DNA of 64,000 bases from Otis tarda (Eukaryota > Chordata > Aves > Otidiformes > Otididae), in assembly GCA_026413225.1 (NCBI GenBank), contig CM048552.1, positions 131,515,053-131,579,052 of the forward strand, in the 5' to 3' direction. Both the position numbers and the translations under genes were made by a program. Shown here piece by piece: positions 25,050 through 38,804 of the stretch. The notes below the pieces were generated by a model that had not been told where the DNA came from, searched no databases, and saw only the letters and a list, made by a program, of their open reading frames with translations. The number at the start of each line of letters is the position of its first letter. Position 1 is the first letter of the stretch.

Positions 25050-25200
25050 ATTAAGTATCATTTAGAGCCATTTTCAAGATGAAACAAAGAAGAGAGATTA
25101 CTTGCCTGAGGTGACCAAACAAATTATAACATTCAGTCACTTCTGCTGACATCTTACACCAGCATCTGTGGTCTGGCTTTGCACAGCAGCATGCAAGTCA
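25050..25200 (-). mobile_element. MIR-type SINE relic (reversed)
   Basis: CATTTTCAAGATGAAACAAA, then GAAGAGAGATTACTTGCCTG and AGGTGACCAAAC follow closely the reversed MIR core (CCATTTTACAGATGAGGAAA, CTGAGGCACAGAGAGGTTAA, GTGACTTGCCCAAGGTCA in general form). GTCTGGCTTTGC further on fits the region toward the 5' end. No polymerase III promoter boxes survive clearly. Confidence 0.6.
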
Positions 25201-25204
25201 CTAA

Positions 25205-28200
25205 ATGCTCTGAGTTCTGGACCTTAACATTAAGCTGGTTCTGTGGGCACGAAATCCTGGAAAGAAGCAACAGGTGTCTAGGGAAATGTGTGTGTGAGAG
25301 AGAAAATAGAAACAGAAAATAAACAGTGATTTCTTTTATTCAGAAAGGGGCACCATAACATGAAGGAAGAGAGGAACAAAAAACCTGAGAATCTAAGCAT
25401 GTATTTTCCAGAATTAAAAAATAGGAAAAAGGAGATAACAGTTGGAAAAGAGTATAAAACACACAGGTTTCAGGAGGAAGAAGTGGAACAAGAAAGTCAA
25501 AGAACAGAGGAAGAACAACAGGGGTAGAAACAACAGAACTTTCTTCACTAGAAAAAGCAGGACCATTTGCATTGGGAGGAGTTGAGCTATCTATGGGCAC
25601 AAAGCCAGAAGGAACCTGATGGAGAATATTCATCACCTGCAACTTCAGGTTGTCACCTGTGAGCCACCAATCTACGAGCTGCTCTAACATGTCTTGCTCA
25701 ACAGCATGGGCCCCAAGGTGTTCAGCAGTGCCTGGGTTCACTCAGCCGTGTATTGACCAGGCTTGTCACTGGCACAAAGTGGAGATCCCAGTGCAAAGGC
25801 ACCTGGTGGGATTCCCAGTCTCAAGACAAATGGGAGGACTTCTCAGTGGGTAGGTGATGCTGGAAACAGATTCCTTCATAATATTGGAAGGAAGCAGTAA
25901 ATCAGCTAGAAGGCAGCCTGTTTTCCTTCAAATATCCATGTGCTCTTTTGAAAATAAAAGACCAAAAACCAAGGGGCACACATTTTTTCAGCTGTTTAAG
26001 GCCCAGGGGAAGTGGTGACTCAGCTTGTATTTTACTTGCAGTTCTAGGACTGAGTAAGTGGCATGCGGCATATGGATCTGAGAACTCGCCTATAAAACTT
26101 CGCAAGGGAATAAAAAAATATAGATAAGCTTAAAATGTGTCTCAAGCAGAAGGAAACAGTCATTTCCAAGGAGGATGCTTGTGGATGAGTAGAATAAAAT
26201 TTATTTACCTTGGCTGATATGTCTTTTGAGTGACAAATAGATAAAAAGTTTCACCTGTGAATCACTGGCAGAAGTATGCAACCCACATTACACTAAGATA
26301 CCAGTTCACTGTATAGATGTCCATATAACTCCAAAATGGCTGAATTTAAAATTACTAAAACTGTGCCATACTCAGGCATTCCCAACAGAAATTTTTTCCA
26401 GGCTTCTTCAAAAAATAAATAAACCAAGCTGAGCTATAGTTAACAGTAAAATAGTATTTGGTGAATACCAAGCATGACATTTCTGCTAAGTGACAGTGCT
26501 CTTTGTGTGACTCCAAGAGGCTAGAACAGCATAAAGTCACTGACAGAAATTTCCACAGTGGATTTGTGAAATTCTTTCAGCACAAAATTCTAGGCACATA
26601 CATGCATTTCATTCACATAGCACAACACATCTAATACTCCTTTTCTCTTTCTATTTACTTTTCCCTCTTTATATTTTTTTTCTTGAATAACATGAAAATT
26701 AAATGTCAAAATTTACCACAGTTCAAGAGTAAGATTGTTCTAAATATTCAAAAGTTAGAGCATTTGGCTCACCCCCATAAGCATATGCGCACATGGTAGG
26801 AGTCTAAAAAATTCAAAAGCCTCTGAGAAGGTTTGATTTTACATTTAATGAGTCATTGAGAGTTTAAGAGTCTAATCTGCATGAATATGATTCTGAAGCT
26901 GAGATTTCCTCAAAACACAGAATTTCATTGCTCCCATTGAAGTCAATGGGAGTTTTATCAGTATAATATATAAGTAGATGTTAGAATATGGGATAAAATT
27001 TGAGTTTGGAAGTATCTGTCGGATTCTTTCATGAAATTGTTTCAAGCACAGAGGAATGATAATCTAAGTACTTCTTGGAACAGACCAAAAGAAAGGCCAT
27101 AAATAATTCATTCTTAACATCTTACATACAGTAATTTACCATAAATGTATACGAGGCAACAAACTGAAGACTTTTCAAGTTTAGTATAAGAAATGAAAAT
27201 AGAACTGTCCTTATTGCAGTTTGGGCCATTCTTCTATTTATAATGATCCCTGTCTCTGAGAAAGCTCAAAATTACAGTCTTGTCTGATTTTTGGATCAAT
27301 CTGGAAGAATATTATCTTCATGGTAACCACCTTCTTTCCAGGTTGGATCTGTTCCAGAAAGCTCTTGATGGACAAGGCAGGGAGCATGCATTCCTCACGT
27401 AAGTGAAGACCCAGATGCCTTCCTTAGGCATTGTCAATGTTCTTAAGGCACCTTCTGCTTCCTCATTGTCAATCCTATTCATTCTGTATGTTACTTAGCA
27501 CAGAGATCCCTATTTCACCCGTTTCTCATTTGACCTCTTCCTGCTTCCAGGACTGAACAGAAGAATCACATCATCCTTTAGTACAAAAAAAAAATACTTA
27601 TTGTTGTGTACAGGCTTTGGTTGTAGGTAAGCAATCTTAAAATTACAGAGGAAAGTGAAGCACAAGACCTTTTCATTCTTTTCAGTCTTTCAGAGAGGTC
27701 TGCTCCACCCTCTGATTTGAGTTTGGCTCAAAATAAAGTTCATAATTCCCTGAAGTCTTTTATGGCAGAGGCAGTGCACCACTGGAAGCACAAATTCTTA
27801 TCTCAACTGATGAGTTGGTGTGGAAACGATCTGTAGTCTTGTGATGTTGACTGTCAAATCTACAGAGCAAGAACATCTGTTATCGCCTGCACTGTTGAGT
27901 CCAGAGTTTGAAAGAACAGAAGATACTAAAGTAGGATTTGTGTATAATTTGCTTAACTGAAAGAGATTTTTCTATATCAGTTGATGTTCCCCGACTATTT
28001 TACCATGTGCAATAACTATTTCCTTACAGGTGTCACCAGCCAGGTCACATGGAAGATCTGAAGACTGACATGCAAATCTGTTAAGGGCTGCTTACATCCC
28101 ATGCATGCTTAGTCTGAGCATTCCTTGCTACTTGTCATTATTTTTCAACCAACAGCTTACTTAGCACAATCATTTTTCGAGGAAGTTTTAGCATAATAAA

Positions 28201-30212
28201 ATAGTCCTTTGCACATTGTGGATAATTGTCCTCTATCTGTTAGCTCTTCTTTCTTCAATTTGTTCCAGGATTCTTTATTCATGTTGTTTTGCTGTAATCC
28301 TTATTAGCATCAATCAAAGAACAATTAACTGCAAAAGTTGCTCACAGCCCATGAAATTATTTACAACTGCTCAGTTGCTCACCACAGTATCCTTTACGTG
28401 TGTTGCTCTTCCATCCTTTTCTCGTTATCCTCACCACTATAGCTTCTTACCAGAATGCAAGATTGTTATTTTTTGTGTGCCTGCACATCATCCAGCATCA
28501 CAAGGTCTCAAACTTCATAGTGCTTTGCAACACAAGTGGAATGTTGATAAAGTTAGTTAGTGTTGTTGTCTCAGCATCCTTGTTTGTGATGGTTTTGTAT
28601 AGAGAAAGGCTGATGTACAACAAAGATTCAAGGTCACAGCCCTATGAATGAATGACTTATTTTCATGAAAGTAGGCAATATAAGTATGATAGAACTGCCT
28701 TTTATGGGTGTTTGTGTGTGCATATATGTGTTACATATATGTTTTTAGCTCTCTCCCTAACAAACTAGTTAAATGAATGTATATAGTTTGCCACTGAAGT
28801 CTTCCTCTATGTGCCTTGCACTCTTCCCAAAGTCTGACTCAGAAAGACTTCATATTCTTCTCCAGCTGAAATTATCTTCTCAGGATAGCGTACAGATGAA
28901 TTCTGTGGACTTGCATGAGTGTATGATAGCAGGAATTGTTTTCTTGAATAGATACACTGGGTAGAACCTAGCTGATACACTGGATGTTCTAGTTATAGAA
29001 CAACCAATACAAACTTCAAATAAATACCACTTTTTCCCTCTCAAATGTCTGTGCAAAAGAATACTGTGATGCTTACTAAGAAACTTACACTGACTGAAAT
29101 TACACAAGACATTTGCGTCAGCCTTCAAAGAAACAACAAAAAAAAGAGTTTCATTCACTTGTTTAAGAGAAAAAAAACTCAAGTAAAATAAAAGTTTTCA
29201 AACAACTTAACATCATGCGAATCATTGGAAATAAATCTCATGCCAAAAAAGTGGGAGAAATGGCATTTAAATCCCAGATGATATAGCAGGCTCAGACACA
29301 GAAGCAGAAGACAGACATCTACTCATCTTTTTTCCACAAAGAGTGCTCTTCAGCTGGTTTAAGAGCAATATGACTAATACTACGAAGCTCACAGCCAATC
29401 AGTTCATTGCTATTTTGCTTATGAATAATTTTTAATCCAGCAAAACAAAATCTTTCTACACATAATCAATTTACTTAACTCTTCATTAGTGTTGCTTGTC
29501 TAATTATTTATAATGAACTAAGTAACAAGGCATTAAGGAATGTGTAGGTAATAAATTAAATAAACTTAAAACATTGTAGATCATCTGTTAGATGAAGGTA
29601 TTCTCATCACTGGAATGTATAAGGAGTAAGTTAAAGAGTGTTCTAGTTTTATCCCTACCCATGGAATGTAGATCATTACCTCAAATATTTTCCTTCTATC
29701 ATTCTAATACCTTTGCGCACTTCTGAACCTGTGATGTTATGCTGTTACCGCTTATTGGGAAATATCCCTTTGTAGATGATCTATTTGAATAGGCTTCTTT
29801 TGTAACAATGAATTCCTAGTTTTGGAATTCTAGTTGATGAGCATCAATGTCCACTAGAGGAGATAAAACAAAAGTGCTCCTTGCATTGATATTGCAATCC
29901 AATTACTCATGACTAAATCCTTACATTTGATTGCAAACTTAAAGGAAGATATGCATGCATTTTAATCTTGTTTCTCTAACTTCTGGTACATTTTCTGTTT
30001 TGATTGTTTGAGGTGAGTGATAAGTGAAATCTTGGATCCACTAAATTTACTAGGAATTTTGCTAATGATCTAATGGATTCAAGACAGTATCAGTGTGGAT
30101 AACATCAAAAGTGTTGTAAGCAAAATCAACAAATATTATTTTATGCTGGTTTTTAAAACATTAAACCAGTACAAATGCCTAGATGCTGTTGTTATAGGTA
30201 ATAATCTGCACT
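25205..30212. other. Non-coding DNA, no gene seen
   Basis: A 133-codon minus-strand frame (25340-25741) reads through proline- and leucine-rich sequence without any domain I recognise and has no supporting signal. A palindrome (26931-26952) and a TG/TA-rich patch near 28705-28745 are the only structured items. Confidence 0.5.
26931..26952. repeat. Palindrome CTCCCATTGA-AG-TCAATGGGAG
   Basis: Perfect 10-bp arms (26931-26940 and 26943-26952) around the dinucleotide AG. From memory, a CCATTGACTTCAATGGGAG motif recurs in old amniote interspersed repeats, so this is probably a repeat relic rather than a protein-binding site. Confidence 0.75.
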
Positions 30213-30250
30213 AGAAGTACTAGTACTACTGTAGTAGTACTAGCACTTCT
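30213..30250. repeat. Near-perfect hairpin, 17-bp arms
   Basis: AGAAGTACTAGTACTAC (30213-30229) pairs with GTAGTACTAGCACTTCT (30234-30250) with one mismatch. The spacer TGTA can add one more pair. The arms are built from AGTACT/AGTAGT words, so origin from a short (AGT)n repeat is plausible. The stem is too short for a typical microRNA precursor. Confidence 0.85.
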
Positions 30251-31883
30251 TTGTTAGACCTTGTAGACAAAAATACAATAAAGTCAGTTTTTACAGTCAG
30301 AGAATTGAAAACCAATACTTTTTTCAAGACAGAAAGAGAGATAACAAGAAAAGTGATGACATCATGGCAGGGAGATGAGAGGAAGGCTTAATTCACTTAA
30401 GCTATCATATGAATAGAACAGAATAAAACTGTGGCTGTAAGTTCTCTTAAAATGGAAGCTGACTAGAATGTAGCTATCTTAAGAAACGGAGATATACCAT
30501 GGTAGCTTTTGTACAGATACAGGAAAGCATCGGACTTCTTCCTAGAACACCAAAAGGCCTTCAGAAACTCCTTCAGACATGTGGGCTTTGCGTATGCTGT
30601 CCTGGTGTAATGCCTGCTAAAGTACTTTAGTGACTGACCTCTTTATTTTTCCCTGCTGTCTAGCTTCTAAAGTCCCCCAAGGGGAACCACAAGTATGTCC
30701 AAGAGCAATAGAAGGACCTTCAGAATCATCACAGACTTTCTTGGTCCTCCAGCAACCCTTCAACTCTGCACCTAAGCATAATGCTATTTGGGCAGCCCTC
30801 ATTTACTATCAGGTTCCCCAAGTACAGATGGTGGATCACAGTTGTGCCTCCTCTTTGCACTAAGTAGCACAGCATGCCTCTTAAAAAACCCCATACAGGA
30901 ATACAGTCCTTTCACTTATAGCATTTCTCCATCACACATCCACCAAACCTGAGTCTGTTATCAGAGGACAACATGAAGTCAAGCACCATCCCCATACACA
31001 CCACTGTGAAAGCCCTATTACAGAACAATCATTTTGGAAATATCAACCTTAGCAACTACGTCCAGGCAAAGATGAGCAGAGGGCCAATTGAAGGACCTTG
31101 AGATTTGAGTCAAGGACAGAAAAGCTAAAGAACATTTGCAGCAAGAACAAACACCTCAGGTACAGAGAATCATTCTTGATAGATATTTAATGTGAAGGGT
31201 TATTGATGCAGAACATCACTTTGCCTCCCTAGAGTCACCTAAAGATTAAGAGGCTAAAAGTGATGCCTCATGCAAACAAGAAATGTCTTTGTCAAAGAAG
31301 CAGACATTCTTTCTTAGCTAGATGAAACTTAGCAGATTTTGTGGTCAATGGGAAGCAGCTCAATAATGACTTGTTCACGTACTTTTAAGAAACGCAGTTT
31401 ACATAATACACAGTTATGCCTGAGACACTGTACAGGTGTAACTCCTGGCTGTACTGAAAAAAGAAAGAGATCTTGTACCTTCTCTTTAACTGTGTTGGTC
31501 TTAATATATTTATGAAGTATTCAAAATCTTCTCCTGAAGCTGGAAACATTCAATAAAATACCATTTCTTTTATCTAATCTTAAGATAATTTCTAACTTGT
31601 CAAAATTCTTCAGGACCAGAAGCAGCCTTAAATTTTAGATTTGCAACAACCTCTGACTCACTCTTAATGCAACTATGGTATGGATAAAAAAGCTTTACTG
31701 CTTTCTGTTGCTGCCAATTTCAGGTCTACCTTAAAAACACACACAAGAATGAACTTACCCTGAAATTTTTGCTAACAAACACATCGCCTTTACAACACAG
31801 CTCTTCCAGATAGATTTTCTTTCCTTTCCAATTTCTGAATAGCACTTATTTGACAGCAACTTTAGCCTTATTCAATACAGAGG

Positions 31884-31905
31884 TTTTGTTTGTTTGTTTG
31901 TTGTT
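31884..31905. repeat. (TTTG)n microsatellite
   Basis: About five TTTG units read directly from the sequence. Confidence 0.9.
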
Positions 31906-33951
31906 CATTATTTTCTATTCCAGAATAGTGGTAGGAAAAAAATTCTTGGCATTTGAGACCTATTTCCTTTGTCTCCCAGCTTGCATACACACATTTGAAA
32001 ACAATATTCTGGCAGCAGTATTTTTTTTCACTAGTGTCTTACTTACTTGGTATATCGCATCATTCTGTGTGTGATTTTTTTTCAGGATAACATTCTCACA
32101 ACATTCAGTTAGGGGCTTTTTTTTGTGCACTCCTAGACTGTTGCAGATGCAAACAAAAAATCAATTAGGCCTGTCAAGGTTCATGCTGAACCTAAAATGA
32201 AAGCATTGAGAGGTCAAGATGAAACTTTACAGTTGTTGACAAACAAAGCTTCCAGAGAAGTTAGGCAAACCATCAGTAAGCTTGCTTATAACATTTTTAC
32301 TGCAAAATCTTTTAAACATACCCCAAATGACATCTACATCATTTCACTTTGCAAATATCTAACCTCTACCTGCCAAGGAAAAACAAACTTCCTGAGTCAA
32401 ACAGGAACAGAAACTTCAACCAGCCCTCCTAGTCAACGGCCGTGAGCCTGCAGCACACAGATCCTTGAGGATGTAGGAATTTCATCTCAACAGCTAGTGA
32501 GGAGTAACTTAAAGTAAAGCAAGTTCTTATTTGCAATGCAAGAACCTACAAAAATTCCTGTTTTCAGGAATTTATTGTTGTCTGTTATTGTCTGAAAATT
32601 GCTCTAGGCATTATGGTGAATGGTGACAATGTGAAACCACAGGCAAATTTAGCACAGGTAAAGTACCCAGTTGCAAACAGAAGCATAAATCCCATAATTA
32701 CAAAAGGAGTTGGTTCTTTGAGAAAGTACCTTAGTCACAGGTACATTTGATAAATATTTTAGAAGTGAGTTGATAAGTCTTTGCTTGTCCTCAGCTGCTG
32801 GATAAATCAGCTGTCTTTCATAAATTGTTTCTAAAGTAATCCACAACCAGGCAAACAACTCAGCACTGCACATGGCTGCTGTTTGGACCACTAATCTAGC
32901 TGTGAACTATTACAAATACAGTCTGTATGGATAATGAAGAATAAATTTAGTCCTTGGATTCCTCAGCTTCATATGAACAACAGTATAGCTGTATAAATAT
33001 TTACGGCCGCCTTGGTATGTGTTAAGGACATAAAATCTGCACTGCCACCACAGCATGGAAAACATCTGCTATTATGGTAATTCAAATAATAAATGACAAT
33101 ATGCTTTATAGTTAAATCTACATAAAATTTGCATTTTCTAATGATAACTTTAAAAAATACACAAATACATTTTAGAAAGCAATGCAAATGCTAAGATTTT
33201 ACAGTAAAATATTAGGGGCCATGTCCTGAGCACCTTACATCTTCATGCCTCAGACCTTGTTCATGTCACAAAAGTACATGAGATTCTCACCTCACCAAGG
33301 GTTAGATAACAGCTGAGGATCTGTCTCCCCTACCCTCCCCTTACAATGATACACTGTGGAGTTCTGTTTTAACAGCCTGTGATAATGACTAGGGAGGAGC
33401 AGCACCAGCCTCTCACGTAAGTGGCCCGTCTGATGGCCATCCCTGAAGCTCTCGGGCATTCAGACTGCCATTTACTCTAAGTCCAGTGACACCTCCATGC
33501 CACGCTTCCACTTAAATTGAGGTTCCTAGACGAGAAGACCCTGCACTCTCATTGCATTGTATTAATGAAGTCCATGAGTTTAGAGGCAGCAAGAAAATTA
33601 GTGCTTGCTTGTTCCTAACCTTACTTTACCATCAGTCGGTGCAAACTCACTGTGTTCAAATTCACAACCTTGCACAGTACTTATGGAGGAGCCAAAGTAC
33701 TGGGACAATTCCACACGTCTTCCATTCTGAGGCACACATGGAGGAGAGGAATGGATCCTATATGGAGGTTTTGAGGAAGCCCACGGACCACAGAAGGTCC
33801 CCAAGGTTTAGCATCTTACACGTACTGAAATCAGAGTCTCTGCCTAGCCCAGAGAACTAGGTAGAAAAAAAAAGCCTGATGATTACTTTGATTTAGATCC
33901 TACTTGACTCTTAACCACAACTCCCTGTACATAACAGCACACCAGGAAATT

Positions 33952-33967
33952 CTTCACTCGAGTGAAG
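33952..33967. repeat. 16-bp perfect palindrome
   Basis: CTTCACTCGAGTGAAG is its own reverse complement. It is isolated, with no adjacent gene. Confidence 0.9.
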
Positions 33968-36098
33968 TCCAGTGGGGGAGTATGTAATTAGATCTCAGCA
34001 GAAATTAAAACAAGTCTGTCGGTCTGATACTGTTAATACACGATTGCTTCTTCATTTAACTAATCCCAATTAAAAAATAAAAACATTATGCAATAAAATA
34101 CGCTTGAAAATAAACCCACAGAAAATATCATCCTGTACTACACACATGAGTGTAATATTTTCTACCTTATCTTTGACATAGACTTAATTTTCTGCACACA
34201 GGTATTTTTATGTTTTAAACTATATCTCCCACTGGTGGAATTCCAGATAGTCCTGTGAGGAGATATTTTCCAATAGGAGATACCATCTTCATATTTTTAG
34301 AACCTTCACTGTCTTCGCTCAGCATCCCCTGTGCCATGTACCTAGGACCAAGCATATTCTATTTTTGGTCATTTCTACTGTAAGACAGCAGACATCTTGA
34401 TATCCTTTACAACTGGCAGAGCCCGTGTGTCATCAAATACCCCATGCACGGAGTGGTATTTGGCCATATGTATTTGATCATGACTGGGCCAGGCTTACAG
34501 GTCTATCATGTTACAAGCAGACTGCGTACTGCCGTAAGGAGACACAGGGTCAGTCCTGCCTCACCCCAGCATCACACACCATCACATCACCCTGTTCATT
34601 TTGGCATCGCTTGCTATCCTCAGAAGACTGCATGGGTTTGTATGTAGGAGAAAAGGAGAGAATGTGCAGAAAACCCTGACGAATTTCCCTACTATTTCTG
34701 GAAGGCAGCACAGTGAAACTGTGATCTCCCCCACGCAGAAAAAGGGCATGCTTCCCTACCTGCGGGATGAACATGTTTCAGCTGAAACCCCACGAAGAGC
34801 AGCTGCTGAGAAGAACCGTTGTTACATTTATCAGGAATATATTTCATAACATAACATGTAACAAGATGGCTTGTGCAATATCAGCATGCAGGGGCCAGGC
34901 TCCCTGTCAAAGCTTTATTCAGACGTTAGACTGTCTTGACTAATCCTTTTTAATCCTATCATCAGCTGCCATCATGTCAAGATACGTCAGCCTTAAAAAT
35001 GAGGACATATCTTAAGGAAATGATGCTTTGCAAGGAATAATGCTGAATTTGGATTTAGTAGGAAGATAATGACTTATCTTTTGTTGAAGAGCCATCTTAT
35101 GCAACTGGTACTAGTTCCCAAACACACTCCTTGTTTCTAGCAGCTGCTCAGGAACATTTAAAAAAATTTTTTTAAAGTATTTTACCTATGATGTTTCACC
35201 TAAATTGTACTTCAGAATTTAAAAAAAAAAAACCAACAAACCTGCAATGGAGATCCAGCAGAGGTAATTGACTTGCAGGTGAATCTCCTGAGGTCTGGGA
35301 GCTGATTGCAAATGAAACACAAGCTTGTGTGTGAATGTGTACTCTCTTGGACTGGTAATATATTGTATCAGACAAATTTGATCTGCAGCTGCCTTACAGT
35401 GCAAGGATTGGTATGCTGGAGTCACTGCTTATTAGCAGTGCTGATTGTCATGGTAATCACTCTGTTTTACCGTACTGGTTCTGAAAATAGGAACTATTTC
35501 AAATAATTGGTGCAAGTTGATTGCAATATGTAAAAACGGTTCTCCCAGAGAACTATGAGAAGATTGTTTGCATTTCACTTCAGAGAGCTATTGCTGAACA
35601 ATTATTCATTTGAAAGTAAAGCTAAATAAATATTAACATCAAAACCCACAGGGTGAAATCATGGAACCAACCTCACCAGCCTCAGCAGCCCCTGAGCATC
35701 ATAACACCACCAAAGAGAAAGGACTTTGCTTTTCTGTAGATGGAGTTTATTTCTCCAGGAAGATTAAGAACTTAAACAGTAATGTTATTTTTGCTTGAAG
35801 ATCTTTGGTATATTGATGCTCAGAACTAATAAATGCCCATGTCAACAACACTTCCACCTCCACATTACCACAGAGAAGTAGGGAAAGCCAGGTTGAAGAG
35901 AGGAGACAACCTATAACTACGTACTCCCGTAATTCTTTCTCTGCTTATTTAGTGAAACACTTCAAATTGTCTTTCATTCCATTCCTTCATGTTTTATTTA
36001 CCAAAACAGCTGAAAATACTACAATTCCTCTATGAAGTCTACACCTCTTTTCAGAAAAATAGTATATGGTATTTTGCCTGTCGTAAATTGCCTTTCTC

Positions 36099-36128
36099 TC
36101 CATTAAGTGTTTTGTCCATTAAGTGTTT
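36099..36128. repeat. Short tandem duplication, period 16
   Basis: TCCATTAAGTGTTT occurs at 36099-36112 and 36115-36128, separated by TG. Confidence 0.85.
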
Positions 36129-37693
36129 AGGTCCGTAAGAGTAAAGAAAAGCTTTGCCTAATAAAGCCTCCGAACTTTTGTGCATCTCTATGCAAAGAGA
36201 AGCAGATGGTTGTGTCCTAGCTGCTAGCTCTCCAAGACTGTAATATGTGAATCACCTTCAATCTCAGAGTTGTTCAGGCACATTAGTGCGTGATTGTCCT
36301 TGCCACTAACTCTTATCTCTCATGTTAGTCAGCGTATTGGTCTTGTGTGACTCCACCGAGGATATCTCAGAAGAAAATAATCTCTCATTAGATGCTTCGT
36401 AATTCACAGGGTCATGTATGAATTTGGAAGGATAGAAGGGTTTATGGAAGGAAGAAAAGGTTTAGCCAGTTTGTACTTTGGACTTGTTGTTATTTTCTTA
36501 TTCAAAATTTAAAAATGGATGAAAAATGCCAAAGTAAAGATATCTCCAGCCTTTCCATTTCAACCCACTATTTTTAATTCGGGAGAGAAACTTGGATGCT
36601 AGTTTTCACTGAATGAACTTACATAAAGCTGTAACTGAGTACAGAGGTGAATTTCATTAGGTAGGTAGAGAGAATTTTGACCAAGAAGGCAGAGGATGAC
36701 ATCAAGAACAGATCTCAGTGAGTTAGAAAACATCAGAGTGGCAATTTAGAAATACTTATAAGGCAAAGGGGGACCAAGGGGAGGAAAGGGGTTATACCAT
36801 ATAAATATATTAATAACTGAAAAAAAAGACCCCAACTGTTTTTTCCCCTTAACAGTAAGCCGTCATTACCTGACAGATTAAGAATATTCTCTGACTTGAA
36901 CACTAATAGCTTACTTGACTGTTTTGTAACATTCAAAATGGCAAAAAGAAAAACTTAGCAATATTTCCTATAATATGCCTCCAAATATATTCTTTGAGCT
37001 GCTTTATGTCTGAAAATTAATCAACATCTGTAATTGTTCTCAAGTGCAGTACACACTACACGTAGTATTCAGCACAAAAGATTGATGGGAGCCATGGTAG
37101 GAAATTCAATTAGATATCAGATAATTTGTTCCAAGATAATTAGTTTACTGTAACTTGCTTGGACTCCTGGGGTATTTTGCTAAAGATCTTAAATGTTACA
37201 GACTTTTTCTGTTCACATCACAAATCTGATTATCTGTTTCTCTGCCCTTTGTACAGGCATATTCTCTCTTGCCAGTCCCAAGCATATGAAAATCATGAGT
37301 CAACCCTAAGCCATCAAATTATGGGTTTAAATGGAGAAAAGAAATTGCAGTATTTTAAAAAAATAAGTGCAGAGGTTCTTATCTTGTTTCCAATAAGATC
37401 AGTTTTACAATGTCAAGACAACAATTAGATAAAACAAGTACTATCTTTACTGTTTGGTGTCAGAATTATTTGGAAAAAGAATAAAGAAAGTTATATAATG
37501 CATTCAAAGCTGTGAAGAAGTAAAGATATCGAGACATGGAGGGCTCATATGCTCACACCAACAGCTGTCAGATGGGGAAGGACAGAACAGAAGATGCTGT
37601 AGACCTGTTGTCATCTTGCTCAGCCTAAACATTATCAAGAGGAACCTCTCTAATTACCCTGAAATGGGTTGGAGTGCAGTGGAACACAGATAG

Positions 37694-37726
37694 GAATAAA
37701 TAACAATAATAACAGCAACAACAAAG
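37694..37726. repeat. (AAT/AAC)n trinucleotide-like repeat
   Basis: Decayed run of AATAA, CAA and TAA units ending in CAACAACAAAG. Confidence 0.85.
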
Positions 37727-37872
37727 CTAAACAGGCTGTAAACTCCCATAATTGAATTCATAAATCTGAATCTTTTAGAAGGTTAGCACTAGGGCTAATG
37801 CAGCTTGGCCTGGAGTGATTGTTGATGATGCACCCACTATATAAGCTTCCTACCAACGTGCAGTGAGGGGGG

Positions 37873-37888
37873 AAATAAATAAATAAAT
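37873..37888. repeat. (AAAT)4 microsatellite
   Basis: Four AAAT units directly after a G-run. Confidence 0.9.
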
Positions 37889-38804
37889 CAACAAGACTCT
37901 CAGGACCACTTTAGGAATAACCCTCTCTGTCTGCCTTAGTTATCATTCAGCCTGCAGCATCTCAGCACTGGCTGGCTGGAGACAGCAATCTAATCATCGC
38001 ACTGCAGCAAGCCAGGAAAACACCACCCCAGCTGCTGAAACAGAGGAAATACTTCACAGACAGCGGGCAGCTGATCGTTGCTGATGTCAAACAAGCTTAT
38101 TAAGTGGAAGGATCCCATCCCCTCCACCACACCCTCCCAGCAGCTCAACAACGTGACAGTGCTCCCCGCAGTGATCTGAGACACGGCAGCTGACAATGCT
38201 GTTGCCAGCCTGAGGCTTGGTCCTGCAAAGCACCAGCAAGGCTCTCACCCTCACCAGCCTCACTCGCTGTTCACCATTCTGCTCCCTGAGAGACACCACT
38301 CTCAGTCATAAAGTTTGCCTTGGGAAGGGCTGGCATTGTGTAAGCTCTTGTTCTGCACAGCGGTCACATCCTACTCTATTTGCCTTTACTTTCTTCTTGC
38401 CTGAATTATTTTTAGGGGATATAATACACCGCATTGCTGTTAAATGCATCTTCAGGGCATAATCTTTCTGAAAGTCATACTGCTTTTTAACAGTAGCTAC
38501 CTGACACAAAGTAGCTCATTATGCAGTCTCTACAAATAACATCAACAATAACAATGATAGCATTTTGATGGCTTTATTAACATACAGTCATATCACATCT
38601 TGTAAAATACGCATGTAGCACCTTTGATTCTCTGTAATGTGACAATGTAATATCCCCTTTGGCTGGCCAATAGCCTACAAGTTTGGGTGATTATTCAACA
38701 TCATCTCCATGAAATTAGAACAAGGGGTAAAAACTAGTCCATCTCTCAGCATTCTCAGCTTTAGCCATGATTCTTCATGTTATTGCTCAAGCATCTTTCC
38801 AGAG

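Larger units (their letters stand above)
30251..38804. other. Non-coding DNA, no gene seen
   Basis: Unique AT-rich sequence. Small items are a TTTG repeat (31884-31905), a 16-bp palindrome (33952-33967), a 16-bp-period duplication (36099-36128), AAC/AAT and AAAT repeats (37694-37726 and 37873-37888) and a GC-richer patch at about 37920-38350. The patch has a stop-to-stop frame ending at about 38102, but no recognisable protein. Confidence 0.5.

Noticed and set aside
25340..25741. 133-codon minus-strand open frame as a gene
   Set aside because: No recognised domain or splice context. The proline/leucine-rich composition fits translated T/C-rich sequence.
27625..27665. Third MIR-like fragment (AAATTACAGAGGAAAGTGAAG)
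   Set aside because: Only about 25 bp resemble the MIR core and neither flank continues the match.
37953..38102. Stop-to-stop frame ending GQLIVADVKQAY as a conserved exon
   Set aside because: No start codon, no clear acceptor/donor pair and no recognised protein. It is probably chance in a GC-richer patch.
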